Shown here piece by piece: positions 43,155 through 53,879 of a DNA stretch of 64,000 bases. The notes beneath the pieces were generated by a model. It did no database searches, was not told the DNA's origin, and worked only from the letters and a program-made list of their open reading frames with translations. Made by a program: the position numbers and the translations under genes. Source of the DNA: Ananas comosus. Its lineage: Eukaryota; Streptophyta; Magnoliopsida; Poales; Bromeliaceae. Each line of letters starts with the position of its first letter. The stretch's first letter is position 1. Location of the stretch: NCBI RefSeq assembly GCF_001540865.1, contig NW_017893412.1, forward strand, positions 19,399 through 83,398, read 5' to 3'.

Positions 43155-43648
43155 TTATTCAGCTCCCGGTAACTGGTCGAACAAATCCTCGATTCGGGAA
43201 AGTGGGTACTTATTCTTGATCGTGACTTTGTTCAACTCTCGATAATCCACGCAGAGTCGAAACGATCCGTCCTTCTTCCTTACAAACAACACCGGGGCTC
43301 CCCACGGTGATACACTTGGTCGGATGAATTTCTTGTCAAGGAGGTCCTGTAACTGACTCCTCAACTATTTCAGTTCTGCCGGCGCCATTCGGTACGGAGC
43401 CTTCGAGATCGGCGCATTACCGGGAATCAAGTCTATGATGAACTCGATCTCCCGATCCGGCGGTACCCCCGGTAACTCTTCGGGAAATATATCGGGGAAC
43501 TCCCGTACCACTATCAACTGTTCCAAGGTCGGAGTCACTCGATCCACTTCTACAACGGTCGCCAAGAATGCTGCGCAACCACTGTTGACCAACTTCCTTG
43601 CTCTCGTTGCCGACACCGTCGTGGCGAAGCACGAGCTCCGACAAGCCC
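43155..43648 (-). pseudogene. RT N-terminus of family C
   Basis: Minus strand from the 16-bp duplication to the junction: [41 protein letters not shown], then a stop at 43365 and [41 protein letters not shown] and DLFDQLPG. The last ~25 residues are partly repeated at the start of the family-B piece, which again begins at [13 protein letters not shown] in another phase. Confidence 0.9.
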
Positions 43649-43664
43649 GAGCTCCGACAAGCCC
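43633..43664. repeat. 16-bp tandem duplication breaking the C protease-RT frame
   Basis: GAGCTCCGACAAGCCC occurs twice back to back (43633-43648, 43649-43664). Sixteen is not a multiple of three, so the duplication alone explains the frame change between protease and RT. Confidence 0.92.
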
Positions 43665-44346
43665 GATAAGTGAACTCCTTTTGTCCTGGCTCTCGAAATG
43701 TGATCACCCTATTCTTACAACCAATCGTTGCATGATACTTAAAGAGCCAGTCCATGCCCAATATGACGTCGAACTCCTTAAGGTACTTGAGTTCCAACAT
43801 CCGAATAGGCATTATCCAGTCACCTATTTGTACTGAACACGATAAACACTCCGCATAGGTGTTAAATGTCGACCCAGGGCCCTCCACTCGCCACTTGCCC
43901 TTACTCGCCTCTATGACTATGTCATGCATGCGTGCAAATGATCTACTAATGAATAAGTCTGTGGCACCTGTATCAAACATAGCCCTTGAGCGAATTCCGT
44001 TAATCAAAACCATACCTGCCACAAGGCGATGCTCCTCTGCCTCCGCAGGCTTCTCAGCTTGGACCTGAGCCGTGAATACCCGGCCGCTCGGGGCCGAACG
44101 CGCCATCTCGAGCTGTCGTGGGGCCATCGCACGTCCTGCTGCCGCCGGGGGAGCTCCTCCATAATGAGCAGGAGCTGCTGGTGCGAATGCGATAGATGGA
44201 GCAGGTGAAGCTCCTCTTCTCGGGCAGTCGCATGCGAAATGTCCCGGTTACCCACACTTGAAGCACCTACCTTGGCGCTGGTCGCATCACGACATCGGGT
44301 GATCTTCGCCGCCTGTGACACACTGCCAAGCTCCACGGCCCTTTTG
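43649..44346 (-). pseudogene. CCHC knuckle and protease of family C
   Basis: Minus strand, same phase as gag. The zinc knuckle at about 44224-44265 reads CFKCG, stop, PGHFACDC, so one residue has become a stop codon. Protease: MVLINGIRSRAMFDTGATDLFISRSFA with an intact DTGA, then DWIMPIRMLE and FDVILGMDWLFKYHATI. The frame is lost at the 16-bp duplication. Confidence 0.88.
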
Positions 44347-45390
44347 CTAAGTCCGCGGATACTTCGGGGGCTTTTTGAAACTTGCTTGTCCCCCCGAACC
44401 TCTGCCCTGACGTCTCTTACCTTTGTCCTTGGACTCGGCCAACAACTCGCGCTTCTCTCGGACATGGGCGTCACCGTGCTCCGCCCAAAGCGCACGGTCG
44501 AAGACCTCCGCGAAGGTCGTGAGCTTGAGTATCTGCACGGGCTTGTAAATCCCCGGCCGAAGCCCTCGCAAGAACCAATTGGGCCGATCTCGGTCATCTC
44601 CCACTACATTCGGGACACAGTCTATGATATGGGAGAATTCCTGCTCATACTCCGCCACTAAGCGGTCCCCCTGCTCTAACTTACGGAACTTCTCCTGGAG
44701 CTTCCGCTTCAACGTGTCAGGGAAATAGTTGGCGAACACCGCCCTCTTGAACTCCTCCCACAACATCGGCGGAAGGCCGAGAAGCCGATCCCACTTGACC
44801 CGCTTCCACCACACCTTCGCCGCTTTCTCCAAGCAGTGGATGGCAAGATACACCTTGTCCTTCTCCAAGGTACGCAAGTCCTCGAAGAGCGTTTCCATCG
44901 AGTCAACCCACGACTCGACCATCGCCGGTTCTACCTTCTCCCCTTCAAAGATTGGCAGGTTGAACTTGTTAAACTTCATAAAAGCCGCCAACGCACAGTC
45001 CCCCTCCGTGTCTTCGGCCGTCGCATCGGGGGTCGCCCAACCTAACGCCGCTGGAGGTACATTTGCCGGCGGGGGACGTGCCACCACCGGAACCGCCGCT
45101 ATACCCTCACCCTCTGCCGCTTCGGGTACACGTGCCAAGGGCGGGGGTGGATCACGGCCGTCCGTCGTCGTTGCAGCTGTCGCTGCCAGTTGCCGCTCCA
45201 TCAATTCTCGGAGTAGCCCAAACTGACTAGCGAGTGCAGTCACTTGCTCCCGCAGCTGCTGTATCTCACTAGGCCCAGCTCGCTCAGGGGCCTCAGAAGG
45301 CTCAGGCATCCTGGGAGGTCCAGCTTGATCTGGCACCTCAGAAGTCGGTGCCGGAACCAATCTACGCGTATAGCATCTCTTCGGTGCCAT
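44347..45390 (-). CDS. gag of family C (open, about 347 residues)
   Basis: The chosen start is the ATG at 45390 (MAPKRCYTRRLVP), eight bases after an acceptor-like TTTTAG. The Pro/Ala-rich N-terminus (residues 1-130) is followed by the capsid domain (about residues 140-270: DKVYLAIHCLEKAAKVWWKR, FKRAVFANYFPDTLKRKLQE, AEYEQEFSHIIDCVPNVV) and a basic tail. It is about 70-75% like element D gag by eye. It ends at a stop just before the zinc knuckle, exactly as in element D, so this stop may be an old or regulated feature of both families. Confidence 0.88.
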   Translation of the reverse strand: MAPKRCYTRRLVPAPTSEVPDQAGPPRMPEPSEAPERAGPSEIQQLREQVTALASQFGLLRELMERQLAATAATTTDGRDPPPPLARVPEAAEGEGIAAVPVVARPPPANVPPAALGWATPDATAEDTEGDCALAAFMKFNKFNLPIFEGEKVEPAMVESWVDSMETLFEDLRTLEKDKVYLAIHCLEKAAKVWWKRVKWDRLLGLPPMLWEEFKRAVFANYFPDTLKRKLQEKFRKLEQGDRLVAEYEQEFSHIIDCVPNVVGDDRDRPNWFLRGLRPGIYKPVQILKLTTFAEVFDRALWAEHGDAHVREKRELLAESKDKGKRRQGRGSGGQASFKKPPKYPRT

Positions 45391-45737
45391 TAGCACCTAA
45401 AACGCAAATACTTGGTTAATCATCTTAGCCAATTACTTCGTCGCGACCATGACTCAAACAAAACAACAACAAAATCGGGCGGAAGCACACAAGTGTACTC
45501 GTCCTAGGCTCTCGGTATCATGTCGTCGGCCGCCGACACAACCACCTCAATACAAGAACTAATACCACTTGAATCCTCTCTAGCAACTACTAGAGACATA
45601 TCACTAACTTCGACCCAATCGAATCACTTCCGCCACCGTTATAGGTTCACGTTCCACTCACGCACCTACAACCTTAGGGTTCACCAACCTAGGGTCTCCT
45701 AGGTCATCCTAGACTTTCTCTTTACTTGCTCTTAATT

Positions 45738-45749
45738 GCTCTGATACCA
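45738..45749 (-). promoter_or_regulatory. initiator-Met primer binding site of family C
   Basis: Minus strand TGGTATCAGAGC, four bases after the GGGCGTGACA end of the 5' LTR. Confidence 0.9.
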
Positions 45750-46201
45750 CAGCTGTCACGCCCCCGCCCCGGGACCGCTACCATTTTGGTCCGGTTCGGG
45801 CGTGCCGGACGGACGCCGAACGGACAGCACCTCCCCTGTCCGCCCAAGGCTCACAACCTGATCATCTACAAGAATTTGCCCAGGATAAATAAATTCATAC
45901 ATACACGATCAACAGGGCACAAACAGTGCCAACAACAAAGAGCAAGAATCCATAAGCATATACGAGTGAAATAAAGAGAGAGATAACTACTAGTTATTAC
46001 ATCGCATTTGCATTCTTTTTACATTTACATCATTCTTTTCCTCAAAATGAATACATCATAGCTCTCCCAAAACATAAAGTATCTAGATACAAAATAGTAC
46101 TCTAATGCATAACAGGAAGCTACTATGCTACTGTTCGGGCGCTATACCCTTGCCGCGGTCCTCGATCGGCACTCCCGCACTTAGCCCTGTAATGAAATGG
46201 G

Positions 46202-46232
46202 GTGAGAACTATCTTCCATAGTTCCCAGTGGG
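46202..46232 (-). promoter_or_regulatory. LTR hairpin, family C
   Basis: Plus strand GGTGAGAACTATCTTCCATAGTTCCCAGTGGG: GAGAACTAT pairs with ATAGTTCCC around a short loop. The solo LTR has the same at 60743-60776. Confidence 0.65.
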
Positions 46233-46290
46233 TTCGGCCGCCGACTCCACCGATCTCCCCACTAGGTCCAAGTAGGCAAAAGTAACAACT

Positions 46291-46320
46291 AGATAGATAG
46301 ATAGATAGATAGATAGATAT
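46291..46320. repeat. (GATA)n microsatellite in family-C LTR
   Basis: About seven AGAT units. The family-C solo LTR has ATCT repeats at the matching position (60664-60684), so the microsatellite was already in the family LTR. Confidence 0.9.
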
Positions 46321-47799
46321 CCAAAGCAGTAAATGACATAATAGGGAAACTATGCTACTATGCCCATAATCACAAGTAATGAATGCACGCATCATTTAGT
46401 AAGAGTTTACTATCATGCTACTATGTCCAAATCATGTCCAATAAGCGATGTTCATTGACAATGCTATTCTTTCATTTACCCAATCCTTGGCGAATCCCTT
46501 AGGTTCGCCCACGACCCACGTCATCATCTCGTAGGGTAAGGAGACTCAACTCGCTCTCGAACCCGGGATTGTCTGCGAACATCAACTCTGTCCTAAATCG
46601 CTCGACACTCCAGAGTACTCGACGACAACTTGGATGGCTATACCACCCCGAATGGCTATACCACCCCAATGACAGACCGTGAGCTTGATCAACCTCTCAA
46701 CTTGAGGACACCCTACGAACTAGGGCCAGCAATTCTCTCGGAACTCACCTATTCCGACAATAATGCACAATTGCTTAGCTATACTAAGTTTTTTATTCAA
46801 CGAGTCATTTAATAGGGAATCCACCTATCCCTAAGTTCATATGCCACTAGTGTCACTTTACACTACATATATGCCACTCGTTCTGTTCACGTCAGTCACG
46901 ATGCCACTCATCATGTCTCTAGATAACCATCGAGTCCATCTCTTTTTCTCAGTACTATAGGATTCAATGTCAAGACCCAATCCTCATCTCACCTATATAT
47001 ATCAAGTATTCAACTCATACATAATATCAACTAGCAAGCATAAGGAATGGAAAACAATGCAATCCTACAATGCATATATGTAAGAGATGCGAAATCATGG
47101 AGTTCTAAGACATAGAAAGGAATTCGGTTGCTTCGGGATGACACCCCCCACCTTTTGAGGGTATGAAGGTTCTAGAAATGCTTCTCGGCGTTCTTTACGA
47201 CGATGCCTCGGCCTCCTTGGTCCAAAACGATGCTTAATCGGCCTTATTTCGCCGATATCTTTTCACCCGCTCGACGAATCGAAAATCCGACTTCGCCCCC
47301 GCGTTTAGGCACCTAGCAATTAGCTTTAGATGTCCACAAATGAGATCAATCCCATCAATTCCTAAAAATCCCAATTTGGAGCCCTAGGTTGCATCTATAG
47401 CAATATCCACCCTCAAAGCTCCAAATTCTAGCCTAAAGCATCTATTAAGAATGCTAGGGTTCCATTTGACCCATTTCTAAAGCTAGAAATTCAAAACCCT
47501 AGGCTCTACCATTGTTAGGGTTTAGTAGCTTACCTCTTAGCTAGCTCCAATGGGATGAAGAGGGATAGAGGAAAGTGGTGGAGATGATTTCCTCCAAGCT
47601 CTCCTACTTTTTCTTCTTCTCCTTCTTCTTCTTCTTCCTTTCTTTCTAGAGAGAGAGAGAGAATATGAGAGATGGGAGGGAAATAAGAGAGGGAGAGAGT
47701 GTGCTATCCCCTCTATACCCCTCACTTATGGCATTATTGCATAAAAGCCCCTCCACTTTTCCTCTATCCAACTGCTCTGCCTGAGCAGATTTCGTGCAC

Positions 47800-48030
47800 G
47801 GAGACCGGTCCCTCTACGGGAGGACCGGTCCCTCCTTTCGAAGATCGGTCACGGAGAGCAATGCTCTCGCAGGACACTTACGGGAACGGGTCTGCCCCCA
47901 AGGGTCCGGTCCCCAAGAGACCGGACTGCCATCCAGAGACCGGTCCCCGAGAGCAATAATGGTGCGCAGAGGGTTTTCCCCGCGCACCAAGCTTACAGGA
48001 ACCGGTCCCTCATACCAGGGATCGGTCCCC
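47800..48030 (-). promoter_or_regulatory. ACCGGT cluster of family-C 5' LTR
   Basis: Four intact ACCGGT cores and several one-base variants (ATCGGT, ACGGGT, TCCGGT, ACCGGA) in GGRACCGGTCCC contexts, directly upstream of the TATA-like site on the minus strand. Confidence 0.65.
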
Positions 48031-48204
48031 GAGAGCTGAATCTGCCAAGTGCAGATTTTTGCACTATTAGCTCTCGTGGACTCCAACTCCAATGCACTTT
48101 TGGTGCTTAAGACATCTTCGGCTTTTCCGAAGCATACGCACTCGACAACTAGTTGATTCTTGACGAAGTCCAACTCTTGGATTTCGAGAATTCACTTCCT
48201 TACA

Positions 48205-49296
48205 CCGGGGATTCTTAGATACCATTGAACATTATGTAGAGTATTTGAAATACCCTGGAATCAAATTTCGCAATTTTTAAAATCTCTCTCATAGTGATAG
48301 AAAGGCCTCAAAATCAACAAGTTTTGATGACCTATAAGAGCTTTTTGTTCGTTTAATGGTGTAAAACAATCTAAATCAGTTGCATTTTTGACAAAAAGTC
48401 CTCTTCACCTCAAGTGCATGTCCTAAAACTCCAATCTTGAACTAAGGAATTCTAACCTCTATCTTAACTAAGGTTTTTATTTTGACCACCCATTTTTTGG
48501 CTACTTGATACCCTAGATGACAATTTTCAAAAATCAACAAATTTGATTCCTAGACATTTTAAATGCTCTATATCATGTTTGACTGTATCAAACGTTGATT
48601 TAAATGACCTCTTGTCAAAAAAATAAAACAAAATAAAAATTGATAGGACAAACAACTTTGTTCTCCTAAAAGGATAGTATCCAAGCCCATATATTACATT
48701 AATGTTTGTTTATTACATAAGAAAGATATTGCAAATAGTCCATCACAAGTATATCCCTATTTTGTAAGTATAAATAGTATTTGATTTGATTTTGTAGAAA
48801 AGATTTTCCCAACCAAACTAAAATTAGAAACTAAAATTCATGAAATTTGAAAACCAAACCAAACCAAATAAACTAGTACTAGTTGTCTAATCTAGTATCT
48901 TTCAATTGGGTTTTCAGACAAAAGCACAAATAAATGAACACCCTCATTGGATAAATAGATGAAATAGATACTTGTGAAAGAGCCAACATGACAGTAAATA
49001 TACAATTTGATCAATGGATGATCGCAACCAATCAACCAGATTCTAAGATCTAAATTAAGTTTTGACATTAAACTTCATTTCCTTTTTAACTTTATGTACA
49101 AAGATTCACATAGTACATAAATTCTCTAAGACTACTAGACTAGGGACTGACAAGAATAGTTCACATTTTTTTCTTATATTAACGAGGTGAAGGAATTTTA
49201 CCAATATTTTAAGTTCTCTTTAGTTTAGTTCATTTAACTTAAATGAATTGGTCGATGTCATTAGTTTGATAGTTTTCTCTTCAATTACAGTATAAG
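48205..49296. other. AT-rich spacer
   Basis: No open frame of interest, no LTR ends and no inverted repeats seen. The last 8 bases (AGTATAAG, 49289-49296) are the target-site duplication of the next element. Confidence 0.6.
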
Positions 49297-50291
49297 CAGT
49301 GTTTAAAAAAGCCCAAGGCGCACCTAGGCGCAAAGGGCTGTTGGAGCCTAGGCGCAAGGCGCAGGTGTGCGCCCGAGAGAGGTCAAGCGCGCACTTTCAT
49401 AGAATTTTGAAATAAGTAAATAACCAAGAAGTGTCTTACTATACTTTCTAATAATTGTTAAGTAGTACTAAATATACTTTATAAAATTATATTATCACAA
49501 TAAATATTCTATAATTACCCAAATAATCACTTTTCCAAAAAGAAAAAAATTAAAAAAAGAAAACAAGCCAAGCAACATATATGATAATTTTGAAAAAAAA
49601 AAATAACAAAGATAAAAGTAAAGAACAAATTATCTTTTTTATCTCTAAATAAAGGCCAACATAAAGGTAACTATTAATTCACAAACATATAGAAAATTTT
49701 GATGAAAAAAGTATATAATTATAAGCACAAGATCATAAAAAGTAATATGCATAAAAGTTTAAAGTTTCGAGCCAAAAATCATCAAAAAAACATCATGATC
49801 ATATAAAAGCAGTGATTAAAAAAGCGCACCTTAATACAAAGGGAGAGGCGAGTTGAGTTGAAGAAGCAGAGAGGGATAGCCAGAGGCAACCGGATGTGAT
49901 GGATGAGTAGGAGAGAGGATAGGTCCGAGCGAAGAAAGGGAGAGGGAGCAGACTCGACGAAAGGAGAGGGAAGGAGCGAACTCGGCGAGAGAGAGATAGA
50001 GTGGATAGATGTTTAGGTTTTAGAACTTTAGATTAGATTGGTTTTGGGTTTATTTTACATGTTTTAAACTCATTAGACTAATAAAAATAGGATCCAAACC
50101 CATTAAAGCATATATTTTTAAATCCAAACCTGGTAGGATCAAATATATATTAGGCGCACCTTTCTTGCTCCTTGCGCCTTGCCCTAGGCGCGCGCCTAGG
50201 CAGCCCATGCGCCCGCCTAGGCAATGGCGCCGGCCTAGGGGTTGTCTAGGCGCTGGCCATTGAGCCTAGCGTCTAGGCGCTTTAATCACTC
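49297..50291. mobile_element. hAT-like non-autonomous transposon (995 bp)
   Basis: Starts CAGTGTTTAAAAAAGC and ends GCGCTTTAATCACTC, an inverted repeat. The flanks AGTATAAG (49289-49296) and AGTATGAG (50292-50299) are an 8-bp duplication with one mismatch, the length typical of hAT. Both ends are rich in CCTAGGCGC words. A second CAGTGATTAAAAAAGCGCACC at about 49810 repeats the left end, suggesting a nested or rearranged copy. No transposase. Confidence 0.75.
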
Positions 50292-50438
50292 AGTATGAGA
50301 ATAGAGTCCAACTTAAGTGTGAACAACTTTTTTAAAGAAGTGAGGAGCAAAAAGGCGCGAGGGACTCTGAGAGGCTAGGCGTGAGGCATGCTTGCAAGGT
50401 AAGTGCCATAAGAAGGTGAGGCGAATATTCACACAATT

Positions 50439-51496
50439 TGTAATATACCGAAACGTCGGCAAGCTATATCGAACTTTAGTCAAATTGACTAAAGTGTGTC
50501 GAGAGAAATAGTTGGACAAAGTCCAGTTGACATTCCAACAATGTTGGAAGGGTTAAAATTGAGTCGTGAATGCGTTAGAAGGGTTTTAGCATTGCTCGAC
50601 GTGAAATGGAGCCGAGGCACTGTCAAATTGCAGTCTGGGCAATGCTTAACCGGTGAAGTAGTGCTGCAGAACCGGTACCGGGCAGGCCGCCCGAGAAACC
50701 AACTCTCGGGTTTGGCCTTTGTCAAGCTGCTTAATCGGTGTCAATTCTGGGTAGTATCGGCACCCTGCAGCAACCCAAGAAATAGCAGCTCTCGGGTTTT
50801 GATCTCTGCTGAGCTGCTTAACCGGTGAGGCAAACCCGAGTACCGGTACCAAGTGCCGCACGCAGCTGGTTTAGTCTGCTGCAAATAAGAATAGTTGGAG
50901 GATTTATTTGCTATTGTGGCAGCCTATAAAAATACCACAACTCCTCCTCTCTTGTTCACAGCAGTGAACCCACCCTCTCCTCTTATTTTTCTCCCTTTCT
51001 CTCTCTAGGAGCTTTTGGAGGAGTTTGAAAGGGAGATTTGAAGGTGGATTTGGAGGAGAAGAGAGCAAGGAAGTGAAGCATCTTCTTCTTCTTCTCCTTT
51101 GGCTCAAGAAAAGAAAGCTTTTTGAGGTAAGCTTCATGAGCTCTCATGGTAGATGTCTAGGGTTTGGTTCAAATGACCTAGAAATGATTTTAGAGGAATC
51201 TTTAGTTGATGTTAAGCTTATTTTTGCTTAACTCAAACATCAAGACGGTGTATGTTGCTATAGTTCAATGTTAGGGCACCAAAATTAGGACTTTTGTCAT
51301 AAATGGGTTTAAATGTAAATTGATCCTATGTAAACCTAATTAAAGGTATTTCCAATGCGTTGGGAGACTTGGTTCGAAGATCTGACGAATCTACGTAAAG
51401 ATATTGGGGAAAAATTCCTTTTTGGCTTCGTTTTGTCTCAGGCGAGAGAATAGGCGGCTAAAAATCACGAAATTTGAACTGTAGCACCTTAACAAC
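50439..51496 (+). repeat. family-D LTR, first 1058 bp
   Basis: Begins TGTAATATACCGAAACG like the LTR at 39542 and follows it to CTGTAGCACCTTAACAAC, where element A2 is inserted. It contains four ACCGGT cores (50651-50853), a TATA box, a CT-rich leader and TTTGAGGTAAG. The remainder would lie right of the window. Confidence 0.85.
50924..50934 (+). promoter_or_regulatory. TATA box of family-D LTR
   Basis: CCTATAAAAATACC, about 75 bp after the last ACCGGT core and just before CTCCTCCTCTCTTG. Confidence 0.75.
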
Positions 51497-52235
51497 TGTT
51501 GAGCCAATTCGGCACGAACAGCTAGCACGCCGGGTCCATACCAGTACAATAGTTTCAGCGGTGCACCGAGAGTACATTAGGGGCACCAGAAGGAACACGA
51601 ACCGCACCAAAATCGAGGGAGTTATAGCAACCGCAAGCAGTTACAGACGGTTCTGATCGGCCGAAGGTGGTCCAAAATAACTGGAGATAATGGCTGATCG
51701 TGCAAGGGCTATAACCAACTCAGGGGCGACTCTATAAATAGGTTCATAATACCCTAAAAAAGGGTCTTTTTTTCCCTGCGAACAAAAGACCACCCTTATT
51801 TTACCGCATCTTTCTTTTCTGCATTTACCGCTTTTTCTAGGAGTAGCTTGCTAACTTAGAATTCTGGAGTCTGTCTGCCCCCTGGGTATCACTCCGTTGT
51901 AGACTAAAACCACTCTTTCTGTACTTTCTACTGGTTCATTCAATAGAAAGTCATTTTCGGCTCTTCAGGCCGATCAGATCTTGTGCTGTGTTAGCCGTTC
52001 GGCTCATCTCCCGGTCGAGTTTCCGGCCTCCCCCGTACATTCGGCTCATCCGGCCGAACCAAAGAGAGAATAGAGCTTTCGGACTCGGCTGATTGAATCC
52101 CTCATCAGCCGAATCGCTTATTCAGTCAAAGGGTGCACACTTCGAGGGTCATCTTTCGGAGCCGTTTCAACCCCGACGCGCTTCCCGACGAATATCTTTG
52201 ACTGAGTCAAGGGTCGGGACGATCGTCACCCAACA
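51497..52235 (+). repeat. 5' LTR of element A2 (739 bp)
   Basis: TGTTGAGCCAATTCGGCACG to CGTCACCCAACA. TATA box CTATAAATAGG at 51732-51742. It has the same block order as the A1 LTR, including several CGGCTCAT or GGCCGA words. Confidence 0.88.
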
Positions 52236-52241
52236 AATTTT

Positions 52242-52260
52242 TGGCATGCCCGGTGGGACC
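52242..52260 (+). promoter_or_regulatory. primer binding site of element A2
   Basis: TGGCATGCCCGGTGGGACC, six bases after the LTR, equivalent to 3857-3840 in A1. Confidence 0.75.
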
Positions 52261-52295
52261 CCATTTTTAGATAAATTTACGTTTTTATACAAATT

Positions 52296-53872
52296 ATGGC
52301 TGATAATAATGCCATGAATCTCCGTAATAGGGCCATTCCTAGAAATTCTAGGAGCGAACAGCCCAATAATTCGGAGAATGCCGTAGAGCGCCAAGCAGTC
52401 TTACCTGCCGAGGGTGAGACCAGTGGTCAATCTGGCCAACAGGAGCCTAGTCTGGCTCAGGCGCTTGGACAAATGACTCGGGTCTTACAAGTTTTGGACC
52501 AAAATAGTCATGCGAGTACGGCACGGTTGGATGCCGTATTGGCCGCAATCACGGCCTCTAATGAGAACATAGCCCGAATAGGGCAGTTGTTGACTCGAAA
52601 TGATCAGCCAACATTAGGCTTACAAACGTCTATGATGGCACCGGTGTTACAAAATCCTGTAACACCGATAAATTGTCAGCCCCAATACCAGGGGGTACCA
52701 TATCAAGCGGCTTATAGACCGGCTGTAGTTAATGCCGGCCAACAGCTAGAGATAGCTTGGGGGCTACCACCGCCTCCACCAGTAGCAACATACCAACCTC
52801 AAAATGTAGGGGCTAGGGGGCAGGCTCCAAATGCACAGGGAGTTAATAACCTCGTGGTACAAAACCTCGGTCTAGCACAAGGACCGAACCCAGCACTAGC
52901 GCAAATCCCTTTACAGGGGATTAATAATGAAATTTACGCACAAATAGAGGAGGCCATACGAAATACGTTTGGAGTAGGCGCAAGGCCGGCAATGCGGCCT
53001 GTATTTAGATCACCTTACCTACGAATATAGACGCAGAGCACCCATACCCTGCAAATTGGAAAATGCCGAAGTTTGATAAGTTTTCTGGAGATGAGACCGA
53101 GAACACGGTCGAACATGTTGCACGATTCACGGCACAATGCCGAGAAGCCGCAGCAAACCCATTTTTGAAGTTACGATTGTTCAATACATCATTAACAAAG
53201 ATGGCTTTCACTTGGTACACAAGTTTGCCGGCTAATTTCGTCCGAGATTGGGAAGAATTAGAAAGTAAATTTCATCAACAATTCTATAGAACTAAGCCGG
53301 AATTATCAGTTGGCGATTTAGCCCAGTTCAAACAAAGGACAGGCGAATCGGTTGATGAGTATCTGAACCGATTTAAGACGGCTTGGAGCCGATGTTTTGT
53401 GAGAATGCCAGAGTCAGAATTTGCCAAAATCGTATTTAACGGCTTGCATTTTAAGATTAAAGATCATTTCGAAGATAAGTTTTTTCCAAACCTCTTCGAT
53501 TTGGGAATTCGAGTTGCTCAATATGAGCAATTTCGAAAGGGTAACAATGAAGATTGGCCCAGATGGAGCCGAAATAGAGAATGGAACAAGGGAAAGGAGA
53601 AAAATCTCTCTTTCCTTGAGGAGTCTTCGGCTCATGAGGAGCCGAATTCGTCTGAAGAGAATGAAGATTCGGCTGATGAAGCCGAAGTATGTGCTGCAGA
53701 GATGGTGAAAAACCGTCAACCATATAAGTGCGCTTTGTTAAAACCCGTTAAATTGCGCGAAGCAAAAGCGCAGGTTTCAACATATACTTACTCGTTTGAT
53801 GTGTCAAAGACCGATCTTATCTTTGATCCGTTGTTTAAAGATGAAGGATTCAACTACAGGAGGGTCAAATGA
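52296..53872 (+). pseudogene. gag of element A2 (frameshift near 53030)
   Basis: ATG at 52296 (MADNNAMNLRNRAIPRNSRS), Gln/Pro-rich first 240 residues, then a stop at 53028 after a phase change. From 53063 the second phase gives the capsid domain (PKFDKFSGDETENTVEHVA, FTWYTSLPANFVRDWEELE, FKQRTGESVDEYLNRFK), followed by an acidic region and ALLKPVKLREAKAQVS. It has no stop at the A1 position, so the two copies decayed independently. Confidence 0.9.
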
Positions 53873-53879
53873 TACCTCC

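Larger units (their letters stand above)
10451..48204 (-). mobile_element. composite chromovirus B/C, interrupted by two large insertions
   Basis: A minus-strand Ty3/gypsy chromovirus in order: 5' LTR (45754-48204), PBS, gag, protease, RT, RNase H, integrase, chromodomain, PPT and 3' LTR (10451-12647). Subtracting the LARD and CACTA insertions with their duplications leaves about 9.9 kb, a normal length. The two LTRs belong to different families. The outer flanks do not match (CTGTA at 10446-10450, CCGGG at 48205-48209). A partial repeat inside RT at 43154/43155 marks the join. It is therefore a recombinant of two elements, later invaded twice. Confidence 0.85.
45754..48204 (-). repeat. 5' LTR of family C (2451 bp)
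   Basis: Minus strand TGTAAGGAAGTGAATTCTCG to CGGGGGCGTGACA, collinear with the solo LTR at 58606-61232. Order on the minus strand: ACCGGT cluster (48030-47800), TATA-like GGTATAGAGG (47719-47709), CT-rich leader, donor-like AGAGGTAAGC (about 47537-47528), (GATA)n microsatellite, hairpin (46232-46202), U5. Right flank CCGGG. Confidence 0.9.

Noticed and set aside
10451..48204. A single ordinary chromovirus with two nested insertions
   Set aside because: The two LTRs are from different families, the outer flanks do not match, and part of RT is duplicated at 43154/43155.
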